A stretch of DNA of 64,000 nt. Origin: Peptostreptococcus russellii. Its GTDB lineage: Bacteria; Bacillota; Clostridia; Peptostreptococcales; Peptostreptococcaceae. Below are positions 45,659-54,694 of this stretch, piece after piece; position 1 is the first letter of the stretch, and each line of letters opens with the position of its first letter. The position numbers and the translations under genes were made by a program. The stretch is from contig NZ_JYGE01000003.1 in NCBI RefSeq assembly GCF_003012055.1, positions 496,001-560,000 of the forward strand, written 5' to 3'. The notes under the pieces are model-generated. The model ran no database searches. It was not told where the DNA came from and worked only from the letters and a program-made list of their open reading frames with translations.

Positions 45659-46487
45659 TTTTTTAAAGGTGATAAAGCTTAATCTTAGGCAAAATAAAAA
45701 GGTTTTTATATCTTTAAGCAGCATATCAGCCATATTTATGATTTTATCAGTATTTATATCTAGCTTTCAATTAAAGTGGCTTTTATCTAATACTCATGAA
45801 GAAATAGACTATATGAGTCAGATATTAAGGGCATATAATGTAATAGATATGTACAAACTAGCAGCTACTTGCTTGGTTATAATATTTATTGTAATAAATC
45901 TATATAAAAGATTATACAATGATGATGGTACTATGTACAATATTTTACAACTACCTGTAAATAGAGGCTATCAAATTTTATCAATGCTGATAGAAGTTAT
46001 TTTGTTTGTATTGATACAGTATATTTTGGTATTTATAGCTCCTAATGTATTTTTTATCTATGTAAATAAGCTTTTAAACTCTCCAGAGTTTATTAGATTT
46101 GCTTCACTTTTACAAGATGTTCCAAGAGCAAAAATATCTATAATGCAAAAAAGTGGAATTGGAATATTTAGCCTTAGCATAGAAAATATATTATATAGAA
46201 TATTTATTACATGGCCTGCTATAACTGGATTTATAACACTTGTATTCTTTGCTATATATAAATATAAAATAAAAGTTTTACTTGCATTTATAATTGTATT
46301 TATGCTATCTATATTTGTAGTAGGGTCAGGAAATATTATTTTTGATATAATTCAATTTGCTATAGAAAACTTCTTTATCGTAATATTTGAAGTTTTTAGT
46401 ATAAGCAATTTTATTCAATCAATATTAATATTACTTGTTGTGACTTTAATCAATATATATATATACAGAAAAAAACTAGATTTTTAG
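45651..46487 (+). CDS. ABC transporter permease subunit (first)
   Basis: A 278-residue membrane protein with about six hydrophobic helices (first at residues 20-42, last near 245-268) and no sequence domain that I can name. It overlaps the ATPase gene by 8 bases, is followed 9 bases later by a second permease, and has SD GAGAGGTG within the ATPase gene. Together they fit the ABC-2-type permease pair of YtrBCD-like systems. Function is assigned mainly from context. Confidence 0.75.
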   Translation: MSNFLKVIKLNLRQNKKVFISLSSISAIFMILSVFISSFQLKWLLSNTHEEIDYMSQILRAYNVIDMYKLAATCLVIIFIVINLYKRLYNDDGTMYNILQLPVNRGYQILSMLIEVILFVLIQYILVFIAPNVFFIYVNKLLNSPEFIRFASLLQDVPRAKISIMQKSGIGIFSLSIENILYRIFITWPAITGFITLVFFAIYKYKIKVLLAFIIVFMLSIFVVGSGNIIFDIIQFAIENFFIVIFEVFSISNFIQSILILLVVTLINIYIYRKKLDF

Positions 46488-46496
46488 GAGGAAACT

Positions 46497-47378
46497 ATGA
46501 ATGATATATTTAAACTATACTACTATGAATTAGTTAAAAACAAAAGAAAGTTTATCATAATGGCTGTATTTTGCCTATTATTCTTTTTGGGTAATCTCTA
46601 TATAATTAGCTATAACGGTGGAGATATTAGTATTTTAGAAAGTTCAAAAGCATTTAAACTTTTTTCTAGCAATCCAGATTTGCCGAAAGTTTTTACAGAT
46701 CAGCTTAAGCTCTACGGAGAAGGACAGCTGAATTTTCAACTGATTCAAGAAAACACAAGCTTTATAGTAATAATGTTTGGAGCAGCTATTTCAATTTTAA
46801 TGTCTATTGATACTGTAAGCAGAAATTATAGGAAAAAAAATAATAGTTCTTATATAGAAGCGAGTCTTCCTGTATCTATTGAAAAAATAAAAATAGCAAG
46901 AATACTTTCTTCTATAAGCCTATATATTTTCTATATTATTGTAATGACTATATCTTTAATTCTAGTCAACTTTATATGTAAATTATTAGCAGGATCTGTA
47001 TATGAAGCTGGGCTGTGGGGGCTGATTATGGATTTATTAATTATACTTCCATACTCACCAAAAATCCCTCTTCTAATATGCTTTATATATGTATCTACTT
47101 GTATAATTGGTATACAGTCTCTTACAAGCATTTTTTATATTGAAAATAGTAGGGGTAAACTTTTTAATAAACTAGTATATTTTGTTTTAATGATGGCTTG
47201 TGGGTTTTTAATGATTGTTTATTTATTTTTCATAATAAGTAATCAGGAAAGTAACTTTATAATTTTCGAAAAATATAATTTACTTAACATAGGGAGTATA
47301 ATATTTGTGATTTTATCAATAATTTTATTTAGACTGGACTGTAGAATCACAAAAAATAGATTGAGAGGAGGAATATAA
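46497..47378 (+). CDS. ABC transporter permease subunit (second)
   Basis: A 293-residue membrane protein with about six helices and a large extracytoplasmic loop between helices 1 and 2 (about residues 40-85). The segment MSIDTVSRNYRKKNNSSYIE followed by ASLPVSIEKIKIARILSS matches the cytoplasmic coupling region of ABC-2 permeases. SD AGGAGG precedes the ATG. Its stop is one base before the next gene, which is therefore coupled. Confidence 0.75.
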   Translation: MNDIFKLYYYELVKNKRKFIIMAVFCLLFFLGNLYIISYNGGDISILESSKAFKLFSSNPDLPKVFTDQLKLYGEGQLNFQLIQENTSFIVIMFGAAISILMSIDTVSRNYRKKNNSSYIEASLPVSIEKIKIARILSSISLYIFYIIVMTISLILVNFICKLLAGSVYEAGLWGLIMDLLIILPYSPKIPLLICFIYVSTCIIGIQSLTSIFYIENSRGKLFNKLVYFVLMMACGFLMIVYLFFIISNQESNFIIFEKYNLLNIGSIIFVILSIILFRLDCRITKNRLRGGI

Positions 47379-47379
47379 T

Positions 47380-48822
47380 ATGTCTAAAAAATCTAAATAT
47401 GGACTTTCAATCTTTTCTGCACTGATTATTATTTTAATTGCTCTTTCTCTTACATTTAAAAATGCTCAAGATAACAGCGTTAAAGTTACCAGTATTTCAG
47501 GTGACGAAAAAGAACTTGATAATATAAATCTTGTTAATTCTAACATTTCAAGCAGAATGTTTTCTGATAGAACTGAAGATAAAGATATTAAATCAAGATC
47601 TTATTTAATTTCCAGTAAAAATTCAGAGAAGCTTAATTTAAATAAAGATAAGAATAACAGTCTATATCTATCAAGTAAGACAAAAAAATATATACCGCTA
47701 GAAAATGATAGCACTGGTGTATATAGTGATTCTTATATTTCAAATGATAATGATGAACTTCTTATTAATTTCTATGATCGAGATTTTAAGGAAGCTTTAT
47801 ACAATTATGATGATAATCTTTTTAAATTTAAACTTAAAAAGGATAGTGACTTATACAAATATATAAAAAAAGATAGCAATACAAGTGTATACAATATAGG
47901 TCATAATAATAAAAAATATTGCATTGTAGTAGTCGATAATGAAAATGAATTTAGAGATAAACAGGAAAAGGACTTGGCAAATAAAAGCTCTACAGAAGGA
48001 AAAAAATACAAATATAATGGAAAAATTTTTGTACTTGAAATGAACTTTAAGGATAAAAACTATAAAGAAATTTCTAGTGTAGATATTTCAGATGAGTTTA
48101 ATGAAATGCCATCTATCGGTTATGTATCTGCATTTGATAAGATAATAGTATCAATAGAAAGTAAATATAAAGGCAAATACTTTATATTTGACACAGAAAA
48201 AAATACAGTTGTTCCGCAAAATATTGAAAATCTTCCTAAAAGCGATGATGATAATAGACCTATAAGTGTATTATCAATTGTTGAAGGTAATTTTCCTTAT
48301 TACGACAAAAAAGATAATAAACTGAATATTATTCATACTGATATAAAAAATGGAAGTATTGTTATTTTCAAGTATATACTTGAGGATAATCAACTAAAAT
48401 TTTCTGAAAAAGTAGATACAAAAATACCTATGATTAATGATACTTATGCAATTTCTAAAGATAATAAAGTTATAAAAACAGACATTAATAGGCAAAATAT
48501 GGACGAAGATTCTACTCAAACTCCATATATGATTTCGGTTTCATCAGATATGCCAAACTATTATTTATTACTAAACCAAAGTAAAAATGATAAGATAATA
48601 TTTTTTAAAGTTGTAAGCATTGATATTTTCAAAAATATGAATCATAAATCAACTGAAAATATAAATTATGGATACCAAAATCTAGGAAGTAATCCCGCTC
48701 TAGAAATTAACATCTATGACAAAAAGGCAAATAAAGTAGTATATCAGGGATTGATCGACGGACCTGTAAGATCAAATCTTTTCGACTTTATATTATGTGA
48801 TGTAGAGGATATCAATAAGTAA
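47380..48822 (+). CDS. Membrane-anchored extracytoplasmic protein of the ABC operon
   Basis: A 480-residue protein with one N-terminal membrane anchor (about 8-27) and a large, lysine/aspartate/asparagine-rich outer domain. No family is recognised; the segmental beta pattern could be a propeller-like fold. SD GAGAGGAGG overlaps the end of the second permease, so it is part of the GntR-controlled unit. It may be a sensor, ligand-binding or surface-protection subunit. No lipobox, sortase motif or protease signature is seen. Confidence 0.7.
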   Translation: MSKKSKYGLSIFSALIIILIALSLTFKNAQDNSVKVTSISGDEKELDNINLVNSNISSRMFSDRTEDKDIKSRSYLISSKNSEKLNLNKDKNNSLYLSSKTKKYIPLENDSTGVYSDSYISNDNDELLINFYDRDFKEALYNYDDNLFKFKLKKDSDLYKYIKKDSNTSVYNIGHNNKKYCIVVVDNENEFRDKQEKDLANKSSTEGKKYKYNGKIFVLEMNFKDKNYKEISSVDISDEFNEMPSIGYVSAFDKIIVSIESKYKGKYFIFDTEKNTVVPQNIENLPKSDDDNRPISVLSIVEGNFPYYDKKDNKLNIIHTDIKNGSIVIFKYILEDNQLKFSEKVDTKIPMINDTYAISKDNKVIKTDINRQNMDEDSTQTPYMISVSSDMPNYYLLLNQSKNDKIIFFKVVSIDIFKNMNHKSTENINYGYQNLGSNPALEINIYDKKANKVVYQGLIDGPVRSNLFDFILCDVEDINK

Positions 48823-48907
48823 TCTAATTATATAGTTGTTTTCATAAACATTAATATAATTAGATTTACTAAAAATCACACCTTACTTAATAGTAAGGTG
48901 TGATTTT
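48821..48907 (+). terminator. Double hairpin terminator of the GntR/ABC operon
   Basis: A first stem pairs AATCTAATTATAT (48821-48833) with ATATAATTAGATT (48854-48866). A second, stronger stem pairs AAAATCACACCTTAC (48872-48886) with GTAAGGTGTGATTTT (48893-48907) and ends in T. Confidence 0.85.
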
Positions 48908-48990
48908 TTAATATTATAAATAAATTTAAATTTTATTATCATTTATGCGATTGTTTATGGTATAATATAGTCTGTTAATTGGGGGTGAGA

Positions 48991-50097
48991 TTGTTGTTTA
49001 GGTTTAGGGTCAGGACAATTATTTTATTTGTAATATCGATATTTATAGTAGCTATTTCATCAAACTATAAATCGGCCACTGAACTTATATATACTAATGT
49101 TATCAATAGATTTATTAGGGAGAAACTCAGCTTTTTATCAGGTCAGATAGCTTTTCCAATAGGCGATATTTTAACAATAGTTTTTATTGTAGTATTTGTC
49201 TATTGTATGGTTACTCTAATCAAAAAGCTCTTAAATACAGCAAATATCTTTAATTTCTTGTATAAGCTATTCTGGATGTTAGTAAATACTTTTTCAATAG
49301 TATTCTTTGTATATGTTATACTATTTGGACTTAATTACCACACACCAGAATTAAGCGATGTTTTAATTGATAAATATAATAACAAGTATGCTACTAATGT
49401 AAGAGTAGATGTAGATAATGCGAAAAGGGTAGAGGTATATAATATTTTGGTTGAAAAGATAAAGGAAACTAGAGTCTTAGCCAAAAGTAAAGATAATAGA
49501 TTTACAACAGCAAATATTTTAGGTGCTTCTGAACAAGTTCAAGAAGGATTTAGAGCTATTTCTGATACATTTCCAGTCTTAGCTGGAGAATATTCAAATG
49601 CAAAGGTCTCTTTAAAAAGTCCTGTATTTTCATTTTTTGGATTAGATGCCAGACATTATATTTTAACTAATGAAATTAGTTTGAATAAAAGTATACCTAG
49701 TGAGTACCTTCCTTTTGTAATAGCAAAGTATATGTCCTATCAAAGAGGTGTTGCAAGAGAAGACGAAGCTATTTTCTATGCATATATGGCTTGCGTCAAT
49801 AACTCTGATCCTAGAGTTCAGTACTCTGGATATTTGGCAGCCCTAGACCATATAGTTTCTACTCTTAGAGTGTATGACAAAATTGACTATAATAACCTTA
49901 TTGTGAGTTTAGATCCAGAAATTAGAAAAGATCTAAATAAAATTGAAAGTTATAGGTCTAGATATTCATATGGTGCTAATGCAAAGGATCAATTTATGAA
50001 TAAGTTCAAAAGATTAAATGGAGATATAAGAGTTGAAGATTTAAACTATCAAGTTACCAACCTTATTTCTACATATTATTCACTATTTACATATTAG
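48991..50097 (+). CDS. DUF3810-family membrane protein with degenerate metal site
   Basis: A 368-residue protein with three N-terminal membrane helices (about 7-25, 50-75 and 90-118) and an outer C-terminal domain. The segment KYMSYQRGVAREDEAIFYAY matches the DUF3810 core, in which a zinc-metalloprotease-like HELAHQRGxAREDEAN is usual; here HExxH reads KYxxY, so a catalytic zinc site is unlikely. The rest of the motif (REDEA, YSGYLAALDHI) is intact. The start is uncertain: TTG 48991 or 48994 follow GGGGGTGAG, and the open frame reaches 48979. It is a single gene ended by a hairpin. Confidence 0.7.
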   Translation: MLFRFRVRTIILFVISIFIVAISSNYKSATELIYTNVINRFIREKLSFLSGQIAFPIGDILTIVFIVVFVYCMVTLIKKLLNTANIFNFLYKLFWMLVNTFSIVFFVYVILFGLNYHTPELSDVLIDKYNNKYATNVRVDVDNAKRVEVYNILVEKIKETRVLAKSKDNRFTTANILGASEQVQEGFRAISDTFPVLAGEYSNAKVSLKSPVFSFFGLDARHYILTNEISLNKSIPSEYLPFVIAKYMSYQRGVAREDEAIFYAYMACVNNSDPRVQYSGYLAALDHIVSTLRVYDKIDYNNLIVSLDPEIRKDLNKIESYRSRYSYGANAKDQFMNKFKRLNGDIRVEDLNYQVTNLISTYYSLFTY

Positions 50098-50141
50098 CAG
50101 TAAAGTTCAATTTTATAGGAAAGAAATTTATTATTTAAATA

Positions 50142-50175
50142 AAAAAGACAGCTATGGATATCCATAGCTGTCTTT
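50142..50175. terminator. Bidirectional terminator between the DUF3810 and chromate-transporter genes
   Basis: A perfect palindrome centred at ATGGATATCCAT, with A-runs on one side and T-runs on the other, serves the convergent genes. Confidence 0.9.
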
Positions 50176-50203
50176 TTCACTCTAAAAACTATCTAATATA
50201 GAT

Positions 50204-50752
50204 TTATATAATAAAATGTAGTAATACTCCCAAACTGGCACTTATTACTATTATTTTAATAATATCTACTCTTTTTGATAAGAATAATATACCACCAACA
50301 ACAAATCCAACAAGACCAACATATTTAATACCTTCTGGAGAAAATACAGATGAAGTAAACATATCAATAGCTGCTATCATTATAAGACCTGGTATTGCAG
50401 GCTTTAAACCTTTTAATATATTATCCATAGCCTTTATTTTTCTACCTTTAAATAAGAAATATCCCAAGACTAACATTAATATGCAACTTGGAGTAACCTC
50501 TGCTGCAGTAGCTACTAATGCTCCAGGTATGCCTGCAACCTTAATACCTATAAATGTAGCTGCGTTAATAGCTATTGGACCTGGTGTTATTTGGGATAGA
50601 GATACTAAATCCGTCAACTCTGCTATAGTAAGCCAACTCATATCATTTACAACATATTTTTGTATAAGAGGCAATACTGCATATCCACCACCAAAAGCGA
50701 AAGCACCTATTTTTAAAAATGTAAGATAGAGAAGTGTAAGTTCATTTATCAT
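50204..50752 (-). CDS. Chromate-transporter (CHR) family half-protein, second subunit
   Basis: A 182-residue single-domain CHR protein with about six helices. The family motif is near the start (FLKIGAFAFGGGYAVLPLIQ) and SLSQITPGPIAINAATFIG follows. Single-domain CHR proteins work as pairs of opposite topology. Its ATG overlaps the stop of the upstream partner by four bases (ATGA), so the two are coupled. Chromate export is shown for long-chain members; for short anaerobe pairs the true anion is not established. Confidence 0.85.
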   Translation of the reverse strand: MINELTLLYLTFLKIGAFAFGGGYAVLPLIQKYVVNDMSWLTIAELTDLVSLSQITPGPIAINAATFIGIKVAGIPGALVATAAEVTPSCILMLVLGYFLFKGRKIKAMDNILKGLKPAIPGLIMIAAIDMFTSSVFSPEGIKYVGLVGFVVGGILFLSKRVDIIKIIVISASLGVLLHFII

Positions 50753-51315
50753 TTTATTTTATCCTCCTCTACTAAAGAAAATATTATTAATCCTGTAAGA
50801 CCGCTTATAATTATAATATATACCGTATTTATATTTGTAAAATAAGCAAGTAAAAAGGCACTTATCATTAATATGAAGCCGAATATTTTATGTTTTGAAA
50901 GAGCCTTCTTAGCCATCTGAAATACAGTAATAAATAAAACTGCACTAATCGCTCCACTCATACATCCAAGTGCTGATTTTACTATAGTGTTTTCTGATAC
51001 ACTTTCATAAGCATAAAAGAGCAAAGAAATTACTATAAGACAAGGTAGTACGGATGCTAACAAACAGACCAAGGCTCCTTTCCAGCCTCTTAGACGATAA
51101 CCTGTTAATATTGACGTATTTATAGCCATTGGTCCTGGTCCTGATTGAGCAATTGCCACAATATCTAACATATCTTCATCATCAATTAGCTCTTTCTTAT
51201 TTACAAATTCATCTCTTATCACAGGAACAATTGTGTAGCCACCGCCAAATGTAATCATATTTATTTTAAAAAATGTTAAAAAAAGAGACTTATAACTTTC
51301 ACTAGATTCATTCAT
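50749..51315 (-). CDS. Chromate-transporter (CHR) family half-protein, first subunit
   Basis: A 188-residue partner of the previous protein with the same motif set (FFKINMITFGGGYTIVPVIR; AIAQSGPGPMAINTSILTGY). SD GAGGTG on the minus strand precedes the ATG. A charged cytoplasmic tail is seen at both ends. The two genes form one operon read from an extended -10 promoter just upstream. Confidence 0.85.
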   Translation of the reverse strand: MNESSESYKSLFLTFFKINMITFGGGYTIVPVIRDEFVNKKELIDDEDMLDIVAIAQSGPGPMAINTSILTGYRLRGWKGALVCLLASVLPCLIVISLLFYAYESVSENTIVKSALGCMSGAISAVLFITVFQMAKKALSKHKIFGFILMISAFLLAYFTNINTVYIIIISGLTGLIIFSLVEEDKIK

Positions 51316-51363
51316 ACAAACACCTCGATTTCTTTTTATATGTTTTATAAGACTATAAATAAA

Positions 51364-51372
51364 ATTATACCA
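51364..51372 (-). promoter_or_regulatory. Extended -10 promoter of the CHR pair
   Basis: On the minus strand, TGGTATAAT, about 50 bases before the first CHR start; no clear -35. Confidence 0.5.
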
Positions 51373-51422
51373 TATGATTTAGCGATAGATATAAATTTAT
51401 AATAAATACAGATGTTTACCGC

Positions 51423-51463
51423 TTTTATCATATATTTTTCTAATAATAAAATATATGATAAAA
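51423..51463. repeat. Orphan 16-bp hairpin
   Basis: TTTTATCATATATTTT (51423-51438) pairs exactly with AAAATATATGATAAAA (51448-51463). It lies between divergent promoters, so no known transcript ends here. Confidence 0.6.
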
Positions 51464-51517
51464 TTTCTCTTTAGGATATGAAATCATAAATCCTAGCCTT
51501 TCAAGTTCTTTTACTTG

Positions 51518-51545
51518 ATTTGACTTATAAAATTTGACTTATAAA
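51518..51545. repeat. Tandem 14-bp direct repeat
   Basis: ATTTGACTTATAAA occurs twice head to tail. Each copy contains a -35-like TTGACT and a TATAAA, so it may be a duplicated promoter or binding site. Confidence 0.5.
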
Positions 51546-51666
51546 AAATTTGTGCAAAAATCTATTCTTTTATATTCATTTAAAGTCTTTCTATATGAAA
51601 TTAACTTTATTTTAGAGAGGAAAATTCCGATTATCCGACTACTTGATAAATCTTAAAAAAAGTTTT

Positions 51667-51727
51667 ATAGTAATATGAACAGCTATTTTATATATTGACA
51701 TCTTTAAAAATATATTCATATTACTAT
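51667..51727. repeat. Second orphan hairpin, 13-bp stem
   Basis: ATAGTAATATGAA (51667-51679) pairs with TTCATATTACTAT (51715-51727) around a 35-base loop, followed by AT-rich DNA. Together with 51423-51463 it fills the 545-bp gap before the Sel1 gene and may mark an unannotated small RNA. Confidence 0.45.
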
Positions 51728-51802
51728 ATTTTTATATTTTAAAATAGAAGGCTTCCTATCTTTTTAAGGAAATAATACATAGTAGTAAATTAAGTTTTGA
51801 TA

Positions 51803-51811
51803 TGATATAAT
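51803..51811 (+). promoter_or_regulatory. Extended -10 promoter of the Sel1-repeat gene
   Basis: TGATATAAT, 50 bases before the start codon; a second TATAAT lies at 51820-51825. Confidence 0.5.
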
Positions 51812-51860
51812 ATTATGTGTATAATTGTGTTTATTTGAGTATTAAAGGGGTGAAAATCAT

Positions 51861-53711
51861 ATGTCGCAAAATCCAAAAATGGATTATTTAAAGGGTAATT
51901 TTTATGAGAAAATTGGAAAATCTGACTTGGCAGTTGGGAAATTTGTTGAAGCTGCTGAAGCAGGATACGACAGAGCCCAGCTAATACTTGGACAGTTGTA
52001 TGATAATGCAGGTGAACTAGAAAAAGCTGAAAACTGGTATAAACTAGCCTTTAATAGTGGTGTTGATTTTGCAGCTTTTAATCTTGGAAATATGTACTAT
52101 AATAATGAAATATATGATACTTCCTTATATTGGTATGAAAAAGCTTCAGAAAAAGGCATACTATCTGCTAGAAATAATATGGGAGTAATATACTATATAC
52201 TTGAAGACTATGAAATGGCAGAAAAAGTATTGTTAGAGGCTGCTAGTGAAGGTTTCGCAAAGTCATATTTTAATCTTGGATTATTAAATAAAGAGCTTGG
52301 CAATGATGAAATATCAGAAAAAATGTATGAAAAAGGTGTTGAATTAAATGATGAAGATGCTATATACAATATGGCAATCTTAGAAATGAATCGAAAAAAT
52401 TACACTAGATCTATAGAACTATATAAAAAGCTGACTAAAAAGAAACACATAAATGCCTGTATAAATCTTGGGATTTTATATGAGATTTCTGGCAATGATG
52501 AAGAAGCTGAAAAAGCATATATTATAGCGGCTGACGAAGGTAATGAATTAGCTCAATATAGATTGGGGTATCTACTAGACAAATCAGACAAAGCTTCTGA
52601 TGCAATACATTATTATGAATTAGCTATAGCACAAGGAAATAAGCTTGCTAAGTATAGACTTGCAAACTTGTACAATAAAAATAATGACACTGACAATGCA
52701 AGAGTATACTATAAAATGGCAGCAGATGATGGAATTAAAGAAGCTAAAAATAATCTTGCTGGAATTTTATTTGAAGATAAAAATTATAAAGAGGCTGGCT
52801 TTTATTTTAAACAAGCAATTGATCAAGGTTGTTATAATTCAGCAGAAAATATGGGGGACTTATGTAGAGCCCTTAAAAATTATAATCTAGCTATTGACTA
52901 CTATAAAATGATGCCAGATGATATAAATTGCCAAATAAAAATCGCCAACTTATATGAAAGAAAAGGCAATATAGATAATATGATTAGTTGGTACAAAAAG
53001 GCTGCTGATAACGGAGATATTGCATCCTGTTTTAAGCTAGCTACAGTGTATGAAAAGCTTGGAAATGAAAACTCGGCTATTAGATACTATAGAGTTGCCT
53101 CAGATAGTGGACACGAGCTTTCAAAGCTTTATTTGGGAAGGCTTTTCTTTAAAAGAACTGACTATGAAGAAGCTAGACAGTACTTAGAATCTCCCGCACA
53201 AGCAGAAAATATATTTGCATTAAATACACTTGGAATATTATATGATAATTTTTTAAATGAACCCAAAAAAGCTATTGAGTATTATGAAAAAGCTATAAAA
53301 AAAGACTGTACAGAAGCCATGTATAATCTTGCCCAGTTATTATTTAGAAGTTATGAATATGATAGGGCTGAAAAATATCTAAAAATGGGTACGGAAAAAG
53401 GGAATAAAAGATGCGAATATTTCTTGGCTGCATTTTATTTCAAGAAATCTATGAATATGTTTAACTCTTTAGCAAAGCTGAACTATGAAAATTCTGCTGA
53501 GTTAATTAGAGATGTTAAAAATTTAAATTTTATAGAAGATAATCTGTTAATGTCAGATTTTAATATACATCCTTTAAAACAAGAGGGATTTAAAGAAAAT
53601 ATAGAACCACTTTATATCTTAGATATAAATGAAGATATAAGCGAATACTTTGTTGGTCAAGAAACGTGGATGGCAGTTGATCAAGGCGAAGTTGAAAATA
53701 TAGACGTATAA
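51861..53711 (+). CDS. Sel1/TPR-repeat protein
   Basis: A 616-residue protein made almost wholly of about 14 Sel1-like repeats of 34-36 residues, recognisable by the pattern A-x2-x-G-N-x-x-A-x-Y-x-L-G-x-L-Y (for example AGYDRAQLILGQLYDNAGEL, GNELAQYRLGYLLDKSDKAS and GNKLAKYRLANLYNKNNDTD). The last 90 or so residues are unrelated and acidic. No signal peptide is present, so it is a cytoplasmic protein-interaction scaffold. SD AAAGGGGTG precedes the ATG. It is followed 26 bases later by a CorA-type transporter and then a methyltransferase, perhaps in one operon. Its partner is unknown. Confidence 0.88.
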   Translation: MSQNPKMDYLKGNFYEKIGKSDLAVGKFVEAAEAGYDRAQLILGQLYDNAGELEKAENWYKLAFNSGVDFAAFNLGNMYYNNEIYDTSLYWYEKASEKGILSARNNMGVIYYILEDYEMAEKVLLEAASEGFAKSYFNLGLLNKELGNDEISEKMYEKGVELNDEDAIYNMAILEMNRKNYTRSIELYKKLTKKKHINACINLGILYEISGNDEEAEKAYIIAADEGNELAQYRLGYLLDKSDKASDAIHYYELAIAQGNKLAKYRLANLYNKNNDTDNARVYYKMAADDGIKEAKNNLAGILFEDKNYKEAGFYFKQAIDQGCYNSAENMGDLCRALKNYNLAIDYYKMMPDDINCQIKIANLYERKGNIDNMISWYKKAADNGDIASCFKLATVYEKLGNENSAIRYYRVASDSGHELSKLYLGRLFFKRTDYEEARQYLESPAQAENIFALNTLGILYDNFLNEPKKAIEYYEKAIKKDCTEAMYNLAQLLFRSYEYDRAEKYLKMGTEKGNKRCEYFLAAFYFKKSMNMFNSLAKLNYENSAELIRDVKNLNFIEDNLLMSDFNIHPLKQEGFKENIEPLYILDINEDISEYFVGQETWMAVDQGEVENIDV

Positions 53712-53737
53712 GCCATTCAAGCAAAGGGGTGATGCTA

Positions 53738-54673
53738 TTGATAAGATACTACAAGTCAATTAACCTAGAACTTGAAAAATTAGATAGTTATGAGGCTGGT
53801 TGTTGGATAAATCTTACCGAACCTACATCAAATGAACTGGAAGATATAAGCCATATGCTAAAACTTGATTTAGATGTTTTGACGGCTGCACTTGATGATG
53901 AGGAAAGCTCTAGAATAGAATCTGATGAAGATTATACTTTAATTTTAATAGACGTACCTTTTGATATGTCTGACTCAAATTCATCAATATATGTTACTGT
54001 TCCTCTTGGAATTATTTTAGCTAATGACAGTATTATAACTGTTTGTTCCAAGCAGGTAAGAATATTAAATGACTTTATAGTTGGCCATATAAAAGATTTT
54101 TATACTTTTATGCGAACTAGATTTATTCTTCAGATACTATATAGAAATGCAACTTACTACCTACTATACCTTAGAAGAATAAATAAGACTACCAACTCTA
54201 TTGAAAGAGAAATTTATCAATCGATGCGTAATAAGGAACTCTTACAGCTCTTGCAGTTAGAGAAATCATTGGTTTATTTTTCAACATCTTTAACTGGAAA
54301 TGAAGCTACCTTAGATAGACTTTTAAAACTAAATGTAATCAAACATTACGAGGAAGATGAAGATCTTTTGGAAGATGTTATAATAGAGAATAAACAGGCT
54401 CAACAAATGGCTAAAATATATGGAGATATATTGAGCCGTATTATGGACGCATTTAGTGCTATTATAAGTAACAATCAAAATAATGTTATGACATATCTAA
54501 CTGTTGTAACAATAATAATGGCAGTACCTACTATACTTTCTGGTTTTTGGGGAATGAACGTTCCAGGAATACCATTTGATAAAAATCCAATAGGTTTTTG
54601 GATGGTAGTGGTAGTTTCTGTAGTTGTATGCACTGTTTCAACTATCTATTTAATCAGAAAGAGATTTTTATAA
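53738..54673 (+). CDS. CorA-family magnesium/divalent cation transporter
   Basis: A 311-residue CorA-type channel. The cytoplasmic N-terminal domain and long helix are followed by two C-terminal membrane helices, with the pore signature GMN in FWGMNVPGIPF after the first helix. The start is TTG 53738, six bases after AAAGGGGTGA; GTG 53729 and ATG 53732 in the same frame overlap that SD. The CorA-like MIRYY start supports this choice. It takes up Mg2+ or related ions down the membrane potential. It lies between the Sel1 and methyltransferase genes. Confidence 0.88.
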   Translation: MIRYYKSINLELEKLDSYEAGCWINLTEPTSNELEDISHMLKLDLDVLTAALDDEESSRIESDEDYTLILIDVPFDMSDSNSSIYVTVPLGIILANDSIITVCSKQVRILNDFIVGHIKDFYTFMRTRFILQILYRNATYYLLYLRRINKTTNSIEREIYQSMRNKELLQLLQLEKSLVYFSTSLTGNEATLDRLLKLNVIKHYEEDEDLLEDVIIENKQAQQMAKIYGDILSRIMDAFSAIISNNQNNVMTYLTVVTIIMAVPTILSGFWGMNVPGIPFDKNPIGFWMVVVVSVVVCTVSTIYLIRKRFL

Positions 54674-54694
54674 TTTGTAATCGAGGTTTTTAAT

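Noticed and set aside
51861-53711. CRISPR-like or DNA-level repeats in the Sel1 gene
   Set aside because: The periodicity is at the protein level only; the bases diverge and there are no spacers.
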